The position numbers and the translations under genes are program-made. This document shows positions 32,831-45,097 of a DNA stretch of 64,000 bases, one piece after another. The DNA comes from Clarkia xantiana subsp. parviflora. Its lineage: Eukaryota; Streptophyta; Magnoliopsida; Myrtales; Onagraceae. Position 1 is the stretch's first letter; each line of letters begins with the position of its first letter. A model generated the notes under the pieces. It worked only from the letters and a program-made list of their open reading frames with translations. It ran no database searches and had not been told where the DNA came from. Location of the stretch: contig JAPTYO010000011.1 of the NCBI GenBank assembly GCA_036873135.1, positions 10,309,747 to 10,373,746 of the forward strand, given 5' to 3'.

Positions 32831-33977
32831 AAATGGAAAATGATATACGTGTCGAATTGTGAGAGACATGAAATGGTTCCTCAAGTGACGAAAATGTAAG
32901 AAGAGTTCATTACAATGTGTACCCTAAACTTTGGTGTAAGCGCTCGTTACCATATAAATTATGTTTTCTTTGATATTAGTTAATATACATACCACTGTCA
33001 ATTTGGTGGGGGGGGACGCCTTTGAAATATTGAACCTGACCCAAAAATGAGCTGTACTAACTCCCGTAAGTTTCATGTTAACCGAAACTTGCTGTTACGT
33101 TTATATGATCTTTAGGGACCGAAGTGTCCAATTAATAAAGTTTAGGGGTCAATCTGTAATTTCCCTGTTCTTGGCCGTATTCTGTTGAGCTAGGCTGAGT
33201 AGCTTTAAGGCGGAAATTGTAATTCGAACCTCTTATGCTTGAGTTTGTATCTGAATTCATCGTGGAATATCTCTCTGAGGTTTCATTCTTGTTGGATTTG
33301 GGCTCTTTTTAATTAAATTGGTTTTGGGCTAGTTTTGGACTAATGTTTTAAGCCTAATTTTTAGAATGAACCCAACTCTTTATTTAGCCCAAATTTGAGT
33401 GAATTGAAATTGTGAAAGGAGTTTTGTACCACATCGAGTATTTTACCTCTCATCCTCCATTCTCCTCTCCTATATAAAGAAGTCTTCCCCTTCTCTTCTT
33501 TGCACTAGAAAAAATTTGATCTCTCTCTTTTGGTTGGGTATCCAATATTTTTTGGGAATCCATATTTTTTGGAATCCAAGTTATATTTTTCTCCTCATTT
33601 GTTCTTTGTGTTGAATAATTGCAGAGTTCTTCCTAGGTTGATTTCGACTTATGTCGTGTTCAACCTTTTAATTATTATTTAGTCGTTGTCGTCAGCTTTT
33701 CTGTTCTTTGTTTGAGTTCAGGTTTTGAGTTCGGTTCGGACGAACGTGTTTCGTGCATAACACGATTCGATGACACTGTTGAATCTTGGGAGGTGATCGC
33801 CCCTTGTATAAACCCTTTTGCATAACTCGAGGGTGAGGGGCGAAATTGCCTTAAGGAGACTGTGATCCGCACGGGACTCAGTATAAAAATACTTATTCGT
33901 TTTGTGTCGATTTTACATATAATTTTGGATTAACATATTTCTTGCATGATAACTGGAGTAATTACTTGTAAGTAACC
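32831..33977. other. Intergenic DNA with an LTR-like promoter region
   Basis: I see no gene. From about 33290 (TGTTGGATTTGGGC) the sequence has the style of an LTR: GTACCACATCGAG, CT-rich sequence, TATA box (33471-33477, TATATAA), CT-rich leader. No matching end or target duplication could be found. Confidence 0.4.
33471..33477 (+). promoter_or_regulatory. TATA-box-like site
   Basis: CCTATATAAAGAAG stands after a CT-rich tract and before TTCTTTGCAC. It suits an LTR or gene promoter, but no gene follows. Confidence 0.35.
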
Positions 33978-34791
33978 TGTCAGACCCTAAAAATCCGACC
34001 TAAGACGATATACGTTTTGAAAAACGTGCATTTTGAAAGAGTCGCCACTAGTTAATTATTAGGCTAGTTAGAAACCTGATTTACCTAGGGAATAATGAAT
34101 TTAACACCTAGGTTTCAAAAATGGTCTACGATCAGAAATTCGAGTTCAGGGGTTCTATTACGAATTAAAATATTAATTTTTAACTACGCCCTTTTGGTAC
34201 TCAATTCACTTATTTGCCATTTGCCAGTTTATATTTTTAATATATTATTCCATATTAATCTATCGATATCAAGATTTAATTAAGTAATCCCCAATTTATT
34301 GTAATCTATAATTCCTAACCAATATAAAATCCAAAAAACAAATCAAAACACAACCTAACATACATACATAATTTGAACAATTAAACATCATACTAAATTA
34401 AATTTAAATTAATCACATTTGAACCTAATAACATTTTTAACATATTAACACATAACTTATTATGTTCACATATACACAAATTTAAGTAATCAAGTTTTAA
34501 TTAGTCTAAGTTAACTAGAGAGTTAAAAAAAAATTAAACTACATTTAATATAATAAAAAATAATAAACAGTAAATGATAAAATAATAAGAAGAAAAACAA
34601 AAAAAAGAAGCAAGAAATTAACAAAAGGATAGCGGGAAGGGGACACACTCACGGAGGGGAAGAAGGATTATGGCCACGACCAAGCGAGCTCCGGCGGCGG
34701 GTCAGGGCGGAGCGGGACAGCGCTAGAGGGAGAAACGTCGGGCTCGAACTCAGTGCGGGTAGGGATGGCGATGAGCTTCGGTTGAAGATGG
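33978..34791 (-). repeat. Solo LTR E, first part (plus-strand left)
   Basis: It begins TGTCAGACCC and is preceded by TAACC (33973-33977), which is repeated at 42081-42085 after the second part. The motif GAGTCGCCACTAGTTAATTA matches the complement of the element D LTR end, so E and D are related. The part 34640-34791 is GC-rich. Interrupted by element D. Confidence 0.85.
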
Positions 34792-35777
34792 TGTGAACAC
34801 CCGATTTTTGCTCGGGTTATTATATTATATGTATATAAATATATTATGTATATATGTCTAATTTAAGTATGTATGTATTACAGGAAAAGTCTCGGGACGT
34901 GGAGCGCGCGAATTATTTCTTGTTAGAATCCTATCAACAAGGGTCTTATTTTGAAGCTCGCAAAATCACGAATACAACGGGACTGACCGTGAATCAATCA
35001 GAGATCGTGATCTAAAGTTATGGTTTTTTGAAGTTAAAATAAAAAAGTAGGAAAAAGACAATAAAATAAAAAGAAAAAGAAAAAAAAAAGAGAAGAAGAT
35101 AAGGTATTACACTTACCCGTGCATGCCATACTACATCCCATCGTCTCCCAAGTCCCATGCTTACAAGTGGTTCTCATCCTTTTACATGGGAAAAATTAAG
35201 ATAATATAGTATATGTAAGGGCACACAATTCAAGTCCATACACATTGCCTATATAAAGAAGGAAGTCTTCGACATCAAAGAGGGGATAGTCATCAAAGAG
35301 CTAAGTGTATACACATTTGGCTAGGGAGTGCTAATATATTGTGAGAGTTATAGTGATAGTTATTAATTAATAGTGTTGTTGTCTTGCTCGACTTTGAGCA
35401 TTTGTGGTCCCGGATTCCGACTATGGTATTTCATTTTATGACACCTTAGGTAAACCCTCAATGGCAATGTTGTATTTTATATATGTATTTGAATACAAAA
35501 TATTTTATATGTTATGTTCTTGCAATATATTAATATTCACATTTCGTAATGTTTTAAATTGATAAATCTTAATATAAAAAAAATGTTTAAAAAAAAGCTT
35601 ATTATTATATATGCTTTTTCTTTATTTATTATTACATATATGCTTTGATTTTTCTTATTATTATATATACATGCTGTCATTTTATATGTATGCTTTTTCT
35701 TTATTTATTATTACATATATGCTATGAATTTTCTTATTATTATATATACATGCTGCCATTTTGTTATTTATTCCCAT

Positions 35778-35825
<48 letters not shown>

Positions 35826-36386
35826 TTTTCATTTTACTTATTATATCTATATATATGCATTATATAGGCTTTTCGTTATTATTATTATTATTATTATTAT
35901 AAAATACTTTTTTTTTTGTTATCAATTGTACATACACGCATTATATCATATTATGTATATATATTTATTTTACGTGTCTGTTCATATATGTATTTTATTT
36001 AACTTATTGCATTACTTTATATTCTCCTTAATTATGGCTTAGTATTTATTTTTATCTTTTTATGGGTATAATCATGATAATAAAATAAAAATGGCAAATA
36101 GGCAAACTAAGTACCGAAAGGGCGATTTTTCTAGCTTCCGATCTTTTTAAACGTAACCGAACTCCCGGATCCATAACTCTGCGCAGACCATTTTTTAACC
36201 CTAGGTTGCTATAACGCATCCTAGGAGATTTTAGGATTCCGACTAGCCTTAATTAGTCGGTGGCGACTCTATTTTTATCATCTCCCCGGGTAACCTCATT
36301 TGCCCGGAATTTTACACGAAATGAGTTGTTTTCAAAATGCCACAAAAAAAAACCGAGCCGGGCCGGATCATTTCCGACGTCCGACA
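34792..36386 (+). repeat. 5' LTR of element D
   Basis: It contains a TATA box (CTATATAAA, 35249-35257), a (TA)n stretch near 35780-35822, a TTA triplet repeat near 35875-35900 and the Ogre/Tat-like end GACTAGCCTTAATTAGTCGG. Open frames inside are AT-rich artefacts. Confidence 0.93.
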
Positions 36387-36389
36387 TTT

Positions 36390-36407
36390 TGGCGACTCTG
36401 CTGGGGA
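36390..36407 (+). other. Element D primer-binding site
   Basis: TGGCGACTCTGCTGGGGA begins three bases after the LTR. Sites of this type in Ogre/Tat elements are regarded as tRNA-Arg complementary; this assignment is from memory of that group. Confidence 0.75.
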
Positions 36408-37910
36408 ATATTTTGAGGGTTCAGGCTTTTTATGTTTGTCTTGCCATTGTTACTTTTATTATTATGATTATATCTGGACTAATTGTTTGTTCATGTTTGC
36501 AGTGTTTATTTTGAAAAAAAAAACAATTTTTTTTAATGCATGACCACATTGAATGCTTTGCATATTTTTGCACACACCAGGTTGGTTACCTATCACATGC
36601 TCAAATTTGAGCATTTTAAGAGCTTAGGGAGTTTAGTTGGGGAATGCGCCCGGAGCGGTTGGGCCGCCGGTACGCACCTAAAAAACTCAACTCAATGATC
36701 AGATGAGCTCATGATCCTTTATAGGGGTGATTCCCTGTGAGGGTGAGGTTCCGCTGATTGTTCGAGAACCTAGAAATCTCATCCTACTAGAACAAAGCCA
36801 TCCACCATGTGAAGCAATCAATTAGTCATGTTTGTTTTTCTTCTCAAGTTCATGTTTATATTTTTTTTTATAACTCATAGTTCTCCTGTACAGGTTGGGG
36901 CATCGTCATAATTGCATGTTAGAATTTTCATTTTTATATAATCTAGTTTTTATGTGTTTATATTTCAAGTATTGTCTTTTGAAGATTGTATAGTAATGTT
37001 TTCTGACATTTTATTGCATCATGAATTTTAAACTCATATAGCCATCAATCATATCATTTCTATTATAGATTATTTCTCGGTCATAAATTTCCCTAAATTC
37101 GGAATGACAATCGTGACAACAATATTAACCAAAAGATTAATTTCCAATGAGATGTCCAAACTTCTCAAAATTCATGATTTTTATACTGTCGTCTATGATT
37201 GTCATTCCGATTACATGGAATTTTTGTGAATATCTCATTTTATACCTTTCATGAGAAGTAATCTATAATCGAAAATCATTAGCATTTCAAAATATTTTGA
37301 TGATACGAAGTGATGTGATTAATGACTATATATTAAAAAAAAGTGCATATATATATATATATATTCTTGATCATGATTATCATTGAGGTATATCTGGCCC
37401 TGAGGAGCCCCCATTCAGACTTGCTTCGTGACGCTGCGAGAGCAAATAAAACAGCATAACAAGGCATCGTCATTGCATTGTTAATTGTCGTACACGACAT
37501 TGCAAAAGGGAAGTTTTTTCTCTGTCTTTTGAATTGATGAATGACAAGTTTGAATGATATTTTATCTATGTTGAGCGTTCATGAAATATATATCTTGAAT
37601 ATTTTTCTCACATATCTTTTATATTTTGATAGGTAAAATCGGTCAGATTAATTCTCAAAAGAGGCAATGAAGTGAACCTTGACATGTCAAGATGGTTAAT
37701 GGTTACAAAGAACCGATCAGAATATAGCGACGCTTTTCCACTTGGATGCCAAGGCCTGCGGACCGCACTTTCATGACAACGGGCAAATTTGAAAAGGGAG
37801 TTTCTTTTGAACACCTCATTTGAATCATATATTTACTTATGATGATATTGCATGCATATACCTGTTAGGATGTTGACATCTCAACACCCTACCCAAATCA
37901 GATGATTATG

Positions 37911-38225
37911 TGCAAGTCGGATATAATTCCGCACAAATCGGATATAATCCCGTGCAAGTCGGATATAATTCCGCACAAATCGGATTTGATTCCGTGCAAG
38001 CCGGATATAATTCCGCACAAATCGGATATAATTCCGTGCAAGTCGGATATCATTCCGCACAAATCGGATATAATTCCGTGCAAGTCGGATATAATTCCGC
38101 ACAAATCGGATATAATTCCGCACAAATCGGATTTGATTCCGTGCAAGTCGGATATAATTCCGCACAAATCGGATATGATTCCATGCAAGTCGGATATAAT
38201 TCCGCACAAGTCGCATATGATTGCG
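37911..38225. repeat. 21-bp tandem repeat, about 15 units
   Basis: Alternating units TGCAAGTCGGATATAATTCC and CACAAATCGGATATAATTCC (each plus one G) form a 42-bp higher-order pattern. As 21 is a multiple of three and the unit lacks stops, open frames appear in several frames on both strands; these are artefacts. Confidence 0.93.
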
Positions 38226-38260
38226 CACCCATCAGGAAGCCGACATCTCGGCAACCTTTG

Positions 38261-38384
38261 TTAACTCGCGTATTTTTACGCCTTATTAACTTGCGTGTGT
38301 CCACGCCTTATTAACTCGCGTGTGTTCACGCCTTATTAACTTGCGTGTGTTCACGCCTTATTAACTCGCGTATGTTTACGCACC
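38261..38384. repeat. 25-bp tandem repeat, about 5 units
   Basis: Units like TTAACTCGCGTGTGTTCACG followed by CCTTA. The CGCGTG...CACGC parts can pair within a unit. Confidence 0.85.
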
Positions 38385-39763
38385 CCGTTAGGATGCCGAA
38401 ATCTCGGCAGCCTTTCTCTAACTTCAAGTCGCATTGCGCACCTTATCCTATCATTTTCTACCATGTTTAACTCTTGTCTTAACTGATATTTTGAATAATT
38501 GCAGTTGTCCCTTTTGAAGGAGTCCTCTCACGTTATCTTTGTCTAACTGCTTGCCGTCGAGAAATTTTATTCGAATGACTTGAAAACCTTATGCGATAGT
38601 TAAATTCCTGGAGAGAAAATTTCAAAACCTTTTTGCATAAAAAAAAAAATTACTTGGCGAATGTTTTGCAGGCGAAGATCAACATATGAAAAAGCGGTAG
38701 CCACTTAAGCCACGACTAATATTTATACACATCAGAGGTTAGTACATGTTGTGTTGGATTTTCAAGAATTTCTCAAATATCAAAACACGTCCTAACGCTA
38801 ATGAAGCAAATCAGTGAGATTTTAGATTGATCTTATAGGCATGTAATGACCAAGAGACTGAGAAAGTCTTATCTTTAATTATATGAGAAGTTGATTTGAG
38901 TTGGACTTGATGCTATCATACTTGAACCAATCGGTAAAGATCAGTTATGAATTATAAAGGCATGGGAATTGGGGCACCCCAAAGAAAAACCCGAAAAAAA
39001 AAAACGGTGGATCTCCTTGGGAAGTAAAGGCAAGGACACTTACTTTCCCCCGTACTATTCATTCCATAATTCCCAATACTTTTCATCCATCCAATTAAGT
39101 GTCTAAGTCTCGAAAAAAAAAAAAAAAAAAAAAAAAAAAAGAAAGAAACCACATTCCCGTAACTCGCCTCCTGCCAATGGCTGATCTTATAAATGTTTGA
39201 TAATGTGATGATAGCAAAAAGTTCGACTCGAATAGACTGGAGCATAACTGAGGTATAAAAAATCTTGTTTGTGTTCATTACACGTGTATAATATTGATAT
39301 GAGATCTCAAGATATCCAAATTGAAATGTTAGGTGCACACACAAACACGAGAAATACTTGAAAAATTCTGACACAATGTGGGCTAACCCGGTATGTGTAT
39401 TCTTATTAGTTAGGGCATGAAAATGCAACCACGTCTCCATAAGAGGATCCAAATGTCAAATATTTTGTAAAAAAAAAAAGGATTTTAAAGAACGCTGATT
39501 TTCTCTCCAGATATTTAACATGTTACAGGTACAGTTGATTCCTGGTTCGAACCAGACGAGATTTTTCGGCATAGTAATTAGACAAAGACGGCTCATGTGA
39601 GGGCTCTGACAAGAGGAAGCGGGATGCACCCCTAAAGATCAAATCAGTATTTTTATCTATGAACATGCATTTCAGAGAACACCCAGTCATGCGAGAAAGG
39701 GATGAACCCCGAGCTCAAATGAATGTTCTTTATCTTTGAACATGCATTTCAAAGAACACCTGT

Positions 39764-39778
39764 CCAAAGAGGGGCAAC
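39764..39778 (+). other. Element D polypurine tract
   Basis: AAAGAGGGGCAAC lies directly before the 3' LTR. Confidence 0.75.
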
Positions 39779-40763
39779 TGTGAACACCCGATTTTTGCTC
39801 GGGTTATTATATTATATGTATATAAATATATTATGTATATATGTCTAATTTAAGTATGTATGTATTACGGGAAAAGTCTCGGGACGTGGAGCGCGCGAAT
39901 TATTTCTTGTTAGAATCCTATCAACAAGGGTCTTATTTTGAAGCTCGCAAAATCACGAATACAACGGGACTGACCGTGAATCAATCAGAGATCGTGATCT
40001 AAAGTTATGGTTTTTTGAAGTTAAAATAAAAAAGTAGGAAAAAGACAATAAAAAAAAAAGAAAAAAAAAAAAAAGAGAAGAAGATAAGGTATTACACTTA
40101 CCCGTGCATGCCATACTACATCCCATCGTCTCCCAAGTCCCATGCTTACAAGTGGTTCTCATCCTTTTACATGGGAAAAATTAAGATAATATAGTATATG
40201 TAAGGGCACACAATTCAAGTCCATACACATTGCCTATATAAAGAAGGAAGTCTTCGACATCAAAGAGGGGATAGTCATCAAAGAGCTAAGTGTATACACA
40301 TTTGGCTAGGGAGTGCTAATATATTGTGAGAGTTATAGTGATAGTTATTAATTAATAGTGTTGTTGTCTTGCTCGACTTTGAGCATTTGTGGTCCCGGAT
40401 TCCGACTATGGTATTTCATTTTATGACACCTTAGGTAAACCCTCAATGGCAATGTTGTATTTTATATATGTATTTGAATACAAAATATTTTATATGTTAT
40501 GTTCTTGCAATATATTAATATTCACATTTCGTAATGTTTTAAATTGATAAATCTTAATATAAAAAAAAATGTTTTAAAAAAAGCTTATTATTATATATGC
40601 TTTTTCTTTATTTACTATTACATATATGCTTTGATTTTTCTTATTATTATATATACATGCTGTCATTTTATATGTATGCTTTTTCTTTATTTATTATTAC
40701 ATGTATGCTATGAATTTTCTTATTATTATATATACATGCTGCCATTTTGTTATTTATTCCCAT

Positions 40764-40805
<42 letters not shown>

Positions 40806-40855
40806 TTTTCATTTTACTTATTATATCTATATATATGCATTATATAGGCTTTTCG

Positions 40856-40886
<31 letters not shown>

Positions 40887-41371
40887 AATACTTTTTTTTT
40901 TGTTATCAATTGTACATACACGCATTATATCATATTATGTATATATATTTATTTTACGTGTCTGTTCATATATGTATTTTATTTAACTTATTGCATTACT
41001 TTATATTCTCCTTAATTATGGCTTAGTATTTATTTTTATATTTTTATGGGTATAATCATGATAATAAAATAAAAATGGCAAATAGGCAAACTAAGTACCG
41101 AAAGGGCGATTTTTCTAGCTTCCGATCTTTTTAAACGTAACCGAACTCCCGGATCCATAACTCTGCGCAGACCATTTTTTAACCCTAGGTTGCTATAACG
41201 CATCCTAGGAGATTTTAGGATTCCGACTAGCCTTAATTAGTCGGTGGCGACTCTATTTTTATCATCTCCCCGGGTAACCTCATTTGCCCGGAATTTTACA
41301 CGAAATGAGTTGTTTTCAAAATGCCACAAAAAAAAAACCGAGCCGGGCCGGATCATTTCCGACGTCCGACA
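39779..41371 (+). repeat. 3' LTR of element D
   Basis: Nearly identical to the 5' LTR. Differences seen include ACAGG/ACGGG near the start, ATATATG/ATGTATG, a shorter A-rich tract and microsatellite lengths. TATA box near 40233-40242. Confidence 0.93.
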
Positions 41372-41376
41372 GATGG

Positions 41377-41578
41377 CATGAGGAGGGCGGCGCCGGTGAA
41401 GCTCCGAGCGGGGCTGAGTTAACCAAAGTGGACGGAGCAGCGGGAGGGTGACGCGATTGGTTCGGTGGTGCGAGGGCGGACCTCCAGTCCGGTGGGCAGA
41501 CGCAGGCGGAGCTCCAGTCTGGGCGGCCGGAAAGATGGGGCAACCACCAACCAACAACAGCGTTAAAAAAAAATACAA

Positions 41579-41672
<94 letters not shown>

Positions 41673-42080
41673 AACTGAGAAGAGAAGAGGGAGGTGGCCT
41701 CCGGCCAAAAAAAAATGACAAAACTTCACGAACTCCGAAAAACTTAGTATATTATCGATGGTTTTTTTGTTTTTTCAGTTGTGTGTATTTTCTCCCCCTT
41801 ACATGTAAACATAAATACCTATATATAGTGTCTAGGTCTAGTCTAATCTAAGCAGTAAATAATAATGATTTATTCTCTTAATATACTCTAAATATTCTGA
41901 ATACTTAATACAAATATTCAGAAAATATACACTGCAATAAATACAGATAACTATCCTAATCTTGCAGGAGCATTCTTGGAAGCTTCTTGACTTGCCATAT
42001 TTAAACATTTCCTCTTATTTTGACGCGTCACATATGACATTTTGAACATGCTACGCGCGGACCAAAATTAGGTGTTTACA
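41377..42080 (-). repeat. Solo LTR E, second part (plus-strand right)
   Basis: It continues E after element D and ends GGTGTTTACA; the complement TGTAAACACC resembles the D LTR start TGTGAACACC. Together with the first part it is about 1,518 bp. With no interior or partner and a perfect TAACC duplication, this is a solo LTR left by LTR-LTR recombination. It contains the GA repeat. Confidence 0.85.
41585..41670. repeat. (GA)n microsatellite, about 43 units
   Basis: Uninterrupted AG/GA repeat of about 86 bp within solo LTR E. It produces false Arg-Glu and Leu-Ser dipeptide frames. Confidence 0.95.
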
Positions 42081-43374
42081 TAACCGAAATTTGACTAATT
42101 GCATTTTAGTCAATGAGTTTTAGAATATTGTATTTTGATCCTTAGACTTTGTAAATTTGCATGTTTACCCTCATTATTTCCAACAATCTTAAGGAAATTT
42201 ATTTGTTGGTTTATAAGAGGATGCTTCATCGAATTTTGAGATTCAATTTTTGGAGAAAATAATTATTTATTCTCTAAAGTTCACAAATAGTGTCGAACAC
42301 GACGTTGAGTATGCGAACATGCTCGAGAAGAGAGCACATGCGACTGATAAAATCGCTAAGGCCATTTAGGCCATCGAGACTGATAAAGTCCTCAAAAGTC
42401 GTTGAGGCTATTAAGACCGTTGAGGTCGCTAAGTCGTTGAGACTACTATAACTAATCGAGATGGTTAAGGTTTTTAAACCTGTTAAGGCATCCGAAATCG
42501 ATATGTTTGCTAAGGTGACTTTTGTCATCATACCCATTTTAGCCGTTGAGGCTTATGGGGTCGTTGAATCCGTTGTTTAAAACAAGATTAAGAAATCGGT
42601 TAAAGCCGATTTAGTGTGTATGAAAATTGTAATGAAATTTTTATTTCCTTGTCTAAACACTAATTATTATATTTGACTTGTATGTAAGAGTGATTCAACG
42701 AATCGATTGCACAACCATGAACCCTAACACGTATGTACGCTGTGATGTTTGTGCACGAGAGTTAGCCTCGTGTGGGTCTTGTTTTGTTAAAACCAAAATT
42801 AACTGTGGCCAGGTTATTTTCTGTCCAACAGGAAAGGAAAAATATTTGATTTTTGTAATTGAGGTTATTAAACTTAATTACTGAAATCAGTAATTCAAAT
42901 CGATTTTTGAATTTTAGTAATCTGAATTTGATGTCCCGGATTACTATTGTGGGGTCGGGTACGAAATACTCGGACTTCTAAAAAATATCCCAAGGAATTG
43001 GTCATAAGTCCAATGATTGAACGCCGCTCAATGAGAATGTAGCTAACACTTGGCGGACAACTCTAAATTGGGAAAGACCACAATCTTCTCGATGTGGTCT
43101 ATAAAATGCTAGCAAGTGACGCTATACCGACGCATTGATTACCGGGGTTGGACACTTGTTCAGGTCGTCGTCTATGATGCCGAGAAAAGTCGTCGAGACT
43201 TACTTCAGAAGTTGAAGTCAGTAGAGGGCCTTTTTGACAAAATGTGAAAAATAAAATAATAATTAAATAAAAATGAAAAAGAAGTGTCCCTGTTGGAAGC
43301 ACTCGAAATCGTCAAAAGAGTTGTACGTTAAATACAGATAGACGAAAAGTTCAATTGAGATGAAGTGGAGTTAT
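42081..43374. other. Unassigned decayed DNA right of solo LTR E
   Basis: No gene recognised. At 42290-42560 imperfect repeats of GTTGAG/GCTAAG-type hexamers give a Lys/Glu/Thr-rich reading with stops (for example EYANMLEKRAHATDKIAKAI), possibly an old coding repeat. A 68-codon frame at 42678-42884 (+) has CDVCARELASCGSC, a Cys spacing resembling a zinc-binding pair, but nothing else supports it. Confidence 0.4.
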
Positions 43375-43968
43375 TGTTAGATTACGGGGAGTAATCACTA
43401 CAGATACTATAAACACGGTACATGCTAGTAATCGATATTACGCAACGGAAGATTCGCACATACCTCAAACGCTGTAGTCCCAAGATCCTGCAACAGGGAG
43501 TTCACGATCCTCCGGTCAGCACCCGTAGAGGTTTTGGTTAAGGAAGCCCTACGCGGTATATTCTCAACCGCAAAGCCTCAGATCGATTCTTGGCAGGGGA
43601 CGGATCTCCGGAGTGTTTGCTCGAATGCAAATTGGCACACCCTTGGTGTTTGAAGAGGTTCAGCCGAAGTGGTGGTATTGGGGGAAGGGTTTTCTCTCAA
43701 ATCACCACTAGAGAGGAATTGTGATTAACCCTAATAAAACCCCTAACACCCCATATATATAGGAGGAGTAAAGTGGACAAAAGTCCACTTCCCCCCTCAC
43801 TAATACTTCAGCCGACCTATGTATAAGGGAGGCCCAATTTTGGGCATCTCATGTCAATTGGGATTTGGGTCTGGCCTAATGTTCTAATGTGACATGTACC
43901 CAATTAACTTAGGTAACATATACATATAATGGGCTTCCATTTACGGCGCCCATCACCATATGCTTACA
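43375..43968 (-). repeat. 3' LTR of A3 (594 bp)
   Basis: Complement starts TGTAAGCATATGGTG and ends AATCTAACA. Left flanking bases are GTTAT (43370-43374). A TATATATAGG stretch at 43752-43762 marks the TATA region. Confidence 0.88.
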
Positions 43969-45097
43969 GCTCCTACTCGTCGAAATGGGAGGGTGCCTGT
44001 TAATGTAATGTCTTCCAAATCTGCATCAACATTGCACTCCTTCGATGTCGCCCTTGCTTCCGAATAGTTCATACAAGGTTTGTCGTGCGACCGGCGGACA
44101 CGATGGGCATCGTGCTACTCATCTGTTAAGAGTGTTATAGCGCCCGCGGAACGTTGATTCCTTTTTCTCCAATCAACCTGTTATAAACAACATATATAAA
44201 GTGTCGCGATGTATCCTAGGTAAACTGATCATTCTCCTTTAGTCTAGTTTCCACATAGGAACACTTCTCCAAGGCATCCGTACAAGTATTCACAACCTTC
44301 AATTAATATCTGGTTGGTGTCTACCTAGTGAATACAAGAGTCGGTGAATTACGGATGAACTTGACCATCCCCATCGCTCATATCCTTAGTCAAACCCAAC
44401 CGGTTTCCAAAGACGTGGTCACTAGGCCTTTTTGTTCAACACTATGCTCGTACGCTGGGAAGCGAACAATGAGCCTGACCTTAGATATGAGTTCCGAGTT
44501 CGTGAGGATACTCTGGGTGCCTCTTCATAAGGCTCCCGGGATCAATCACACGCTCGAGGTGAAGAAGTTTGCGCCCGTTAGAATCACAAGGATTCTTATC
44601 TAGCACAACCGAGCTGTGACCCGTGGTCGAACATGGTACGCGTAGTATGAAGCACGCGTCGATAGCATACCTGAACTTTTAAGTTGACAGGAATGGGATA
44701 TATCAATCATGCTATCGCAGATTCTCATCTGGCCCAGAATGTGGTTTAATGACGAACGAAGATCACTGCGATTTTCAAAACGAAGATCGTATCGAGTTAC
44801 TTCGAGACTAGATAACCGTCTTGCGTAATCAGGTTTATCACCCTGATTCTTAGCCAGACTTTCTTGGTAGAGGCCTCCCTCCACCGCAAGACGACTGTAC
44901 CTGTGTGACTAGGGAAGGCCCACATTCGACATAGTTTAGCAAAGGATTGCGTCCTCCTACGACTTAGTTTAAAGACCGTAAATCTGATGTATTCAACCAT
45001 TATGACGTCGATGGATCATATACTCGATTGCAATTCTCTCGTTTATTAAAAATGTACCTTTAAATTATCAAAATGTTATCACAGATACGTGCCACTT
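43969..45097. other. Conserved 3' non-coding block of A3
   Basis: Homologous to those of A1, A2 and A4. It carries a 91-codon antisense frame (44328-44603, +) containing APGINHTLEVKKFAP and ITRIL. No sense protein. Confidence 0.65.

Larger units (their letters stand above)
36408..39763. other. Element D non-coding interior
   Basis: No frame with a recognisable domain. It holds two tandem arrays (37911-38225, 38261-38384), three copies of a motif like GTTAGGATGCCGAAATCTCG (about 37863, 38230, 38388), a poly-A run (39113-39140) and two copies of GAACATGCATTTCA(G/A)AGAACACC near the 3' end. Confidence 0.75.
34792..41371 (+). mobile_element. Element D: 6.6-kb non-coding LTR retrotransposon (LARD type)
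   Basis: LTRs of 1,595 and 1,593 bp (TGTGAACACCC to ACGTCCGACA) are flanked by a perfect 5-bp duplication GATGG (34787-34791, 41372-41376). A primer site of the TGGCGACTCTGCTGGGGA type and a purine tract are present. The 3.4-kb interior has no gag or pol motif. The LTRs differ by only a few substitutions and microsatellite lengths, so insertion was recent. The primer site points to the Ogre/Tat group as helper. Confidence 0.93.

Noticed and set aside
33290..33935. A complete LTR with TGTTGG...AACA ends
   Set aside because: The flanking bases (ATTCT and TATTT) do not form a convincing duplication and no primer site or partner LTR is present.
35645..36042. Hydrophobic, membrane-like frames in element D LTRs (also 40544-41026)
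   Set aside because: They come from TA- and TTA-rich LTR sequence and are duplicated simply because they lie in both LTRs.
37911..38225. CRISPR-like array
   Set aside because: Units are contiguous 21-mers without unique spacers, and the DNA is plant nuclear; it is a tandem repeat.
37881..38314. Several overlapping 115-134-codon frames on both strands with heptapeptide repeats
   Set aside because: They arise from a 21-bp tandem repeat without stops inside a non-coding element; the repetition explains all frames at once.
41316..41729. Arg-Glu and Leu-Ser repeat frames
   Set aside because: They are translations of the (GA)n microsatellite within solo LTR E.
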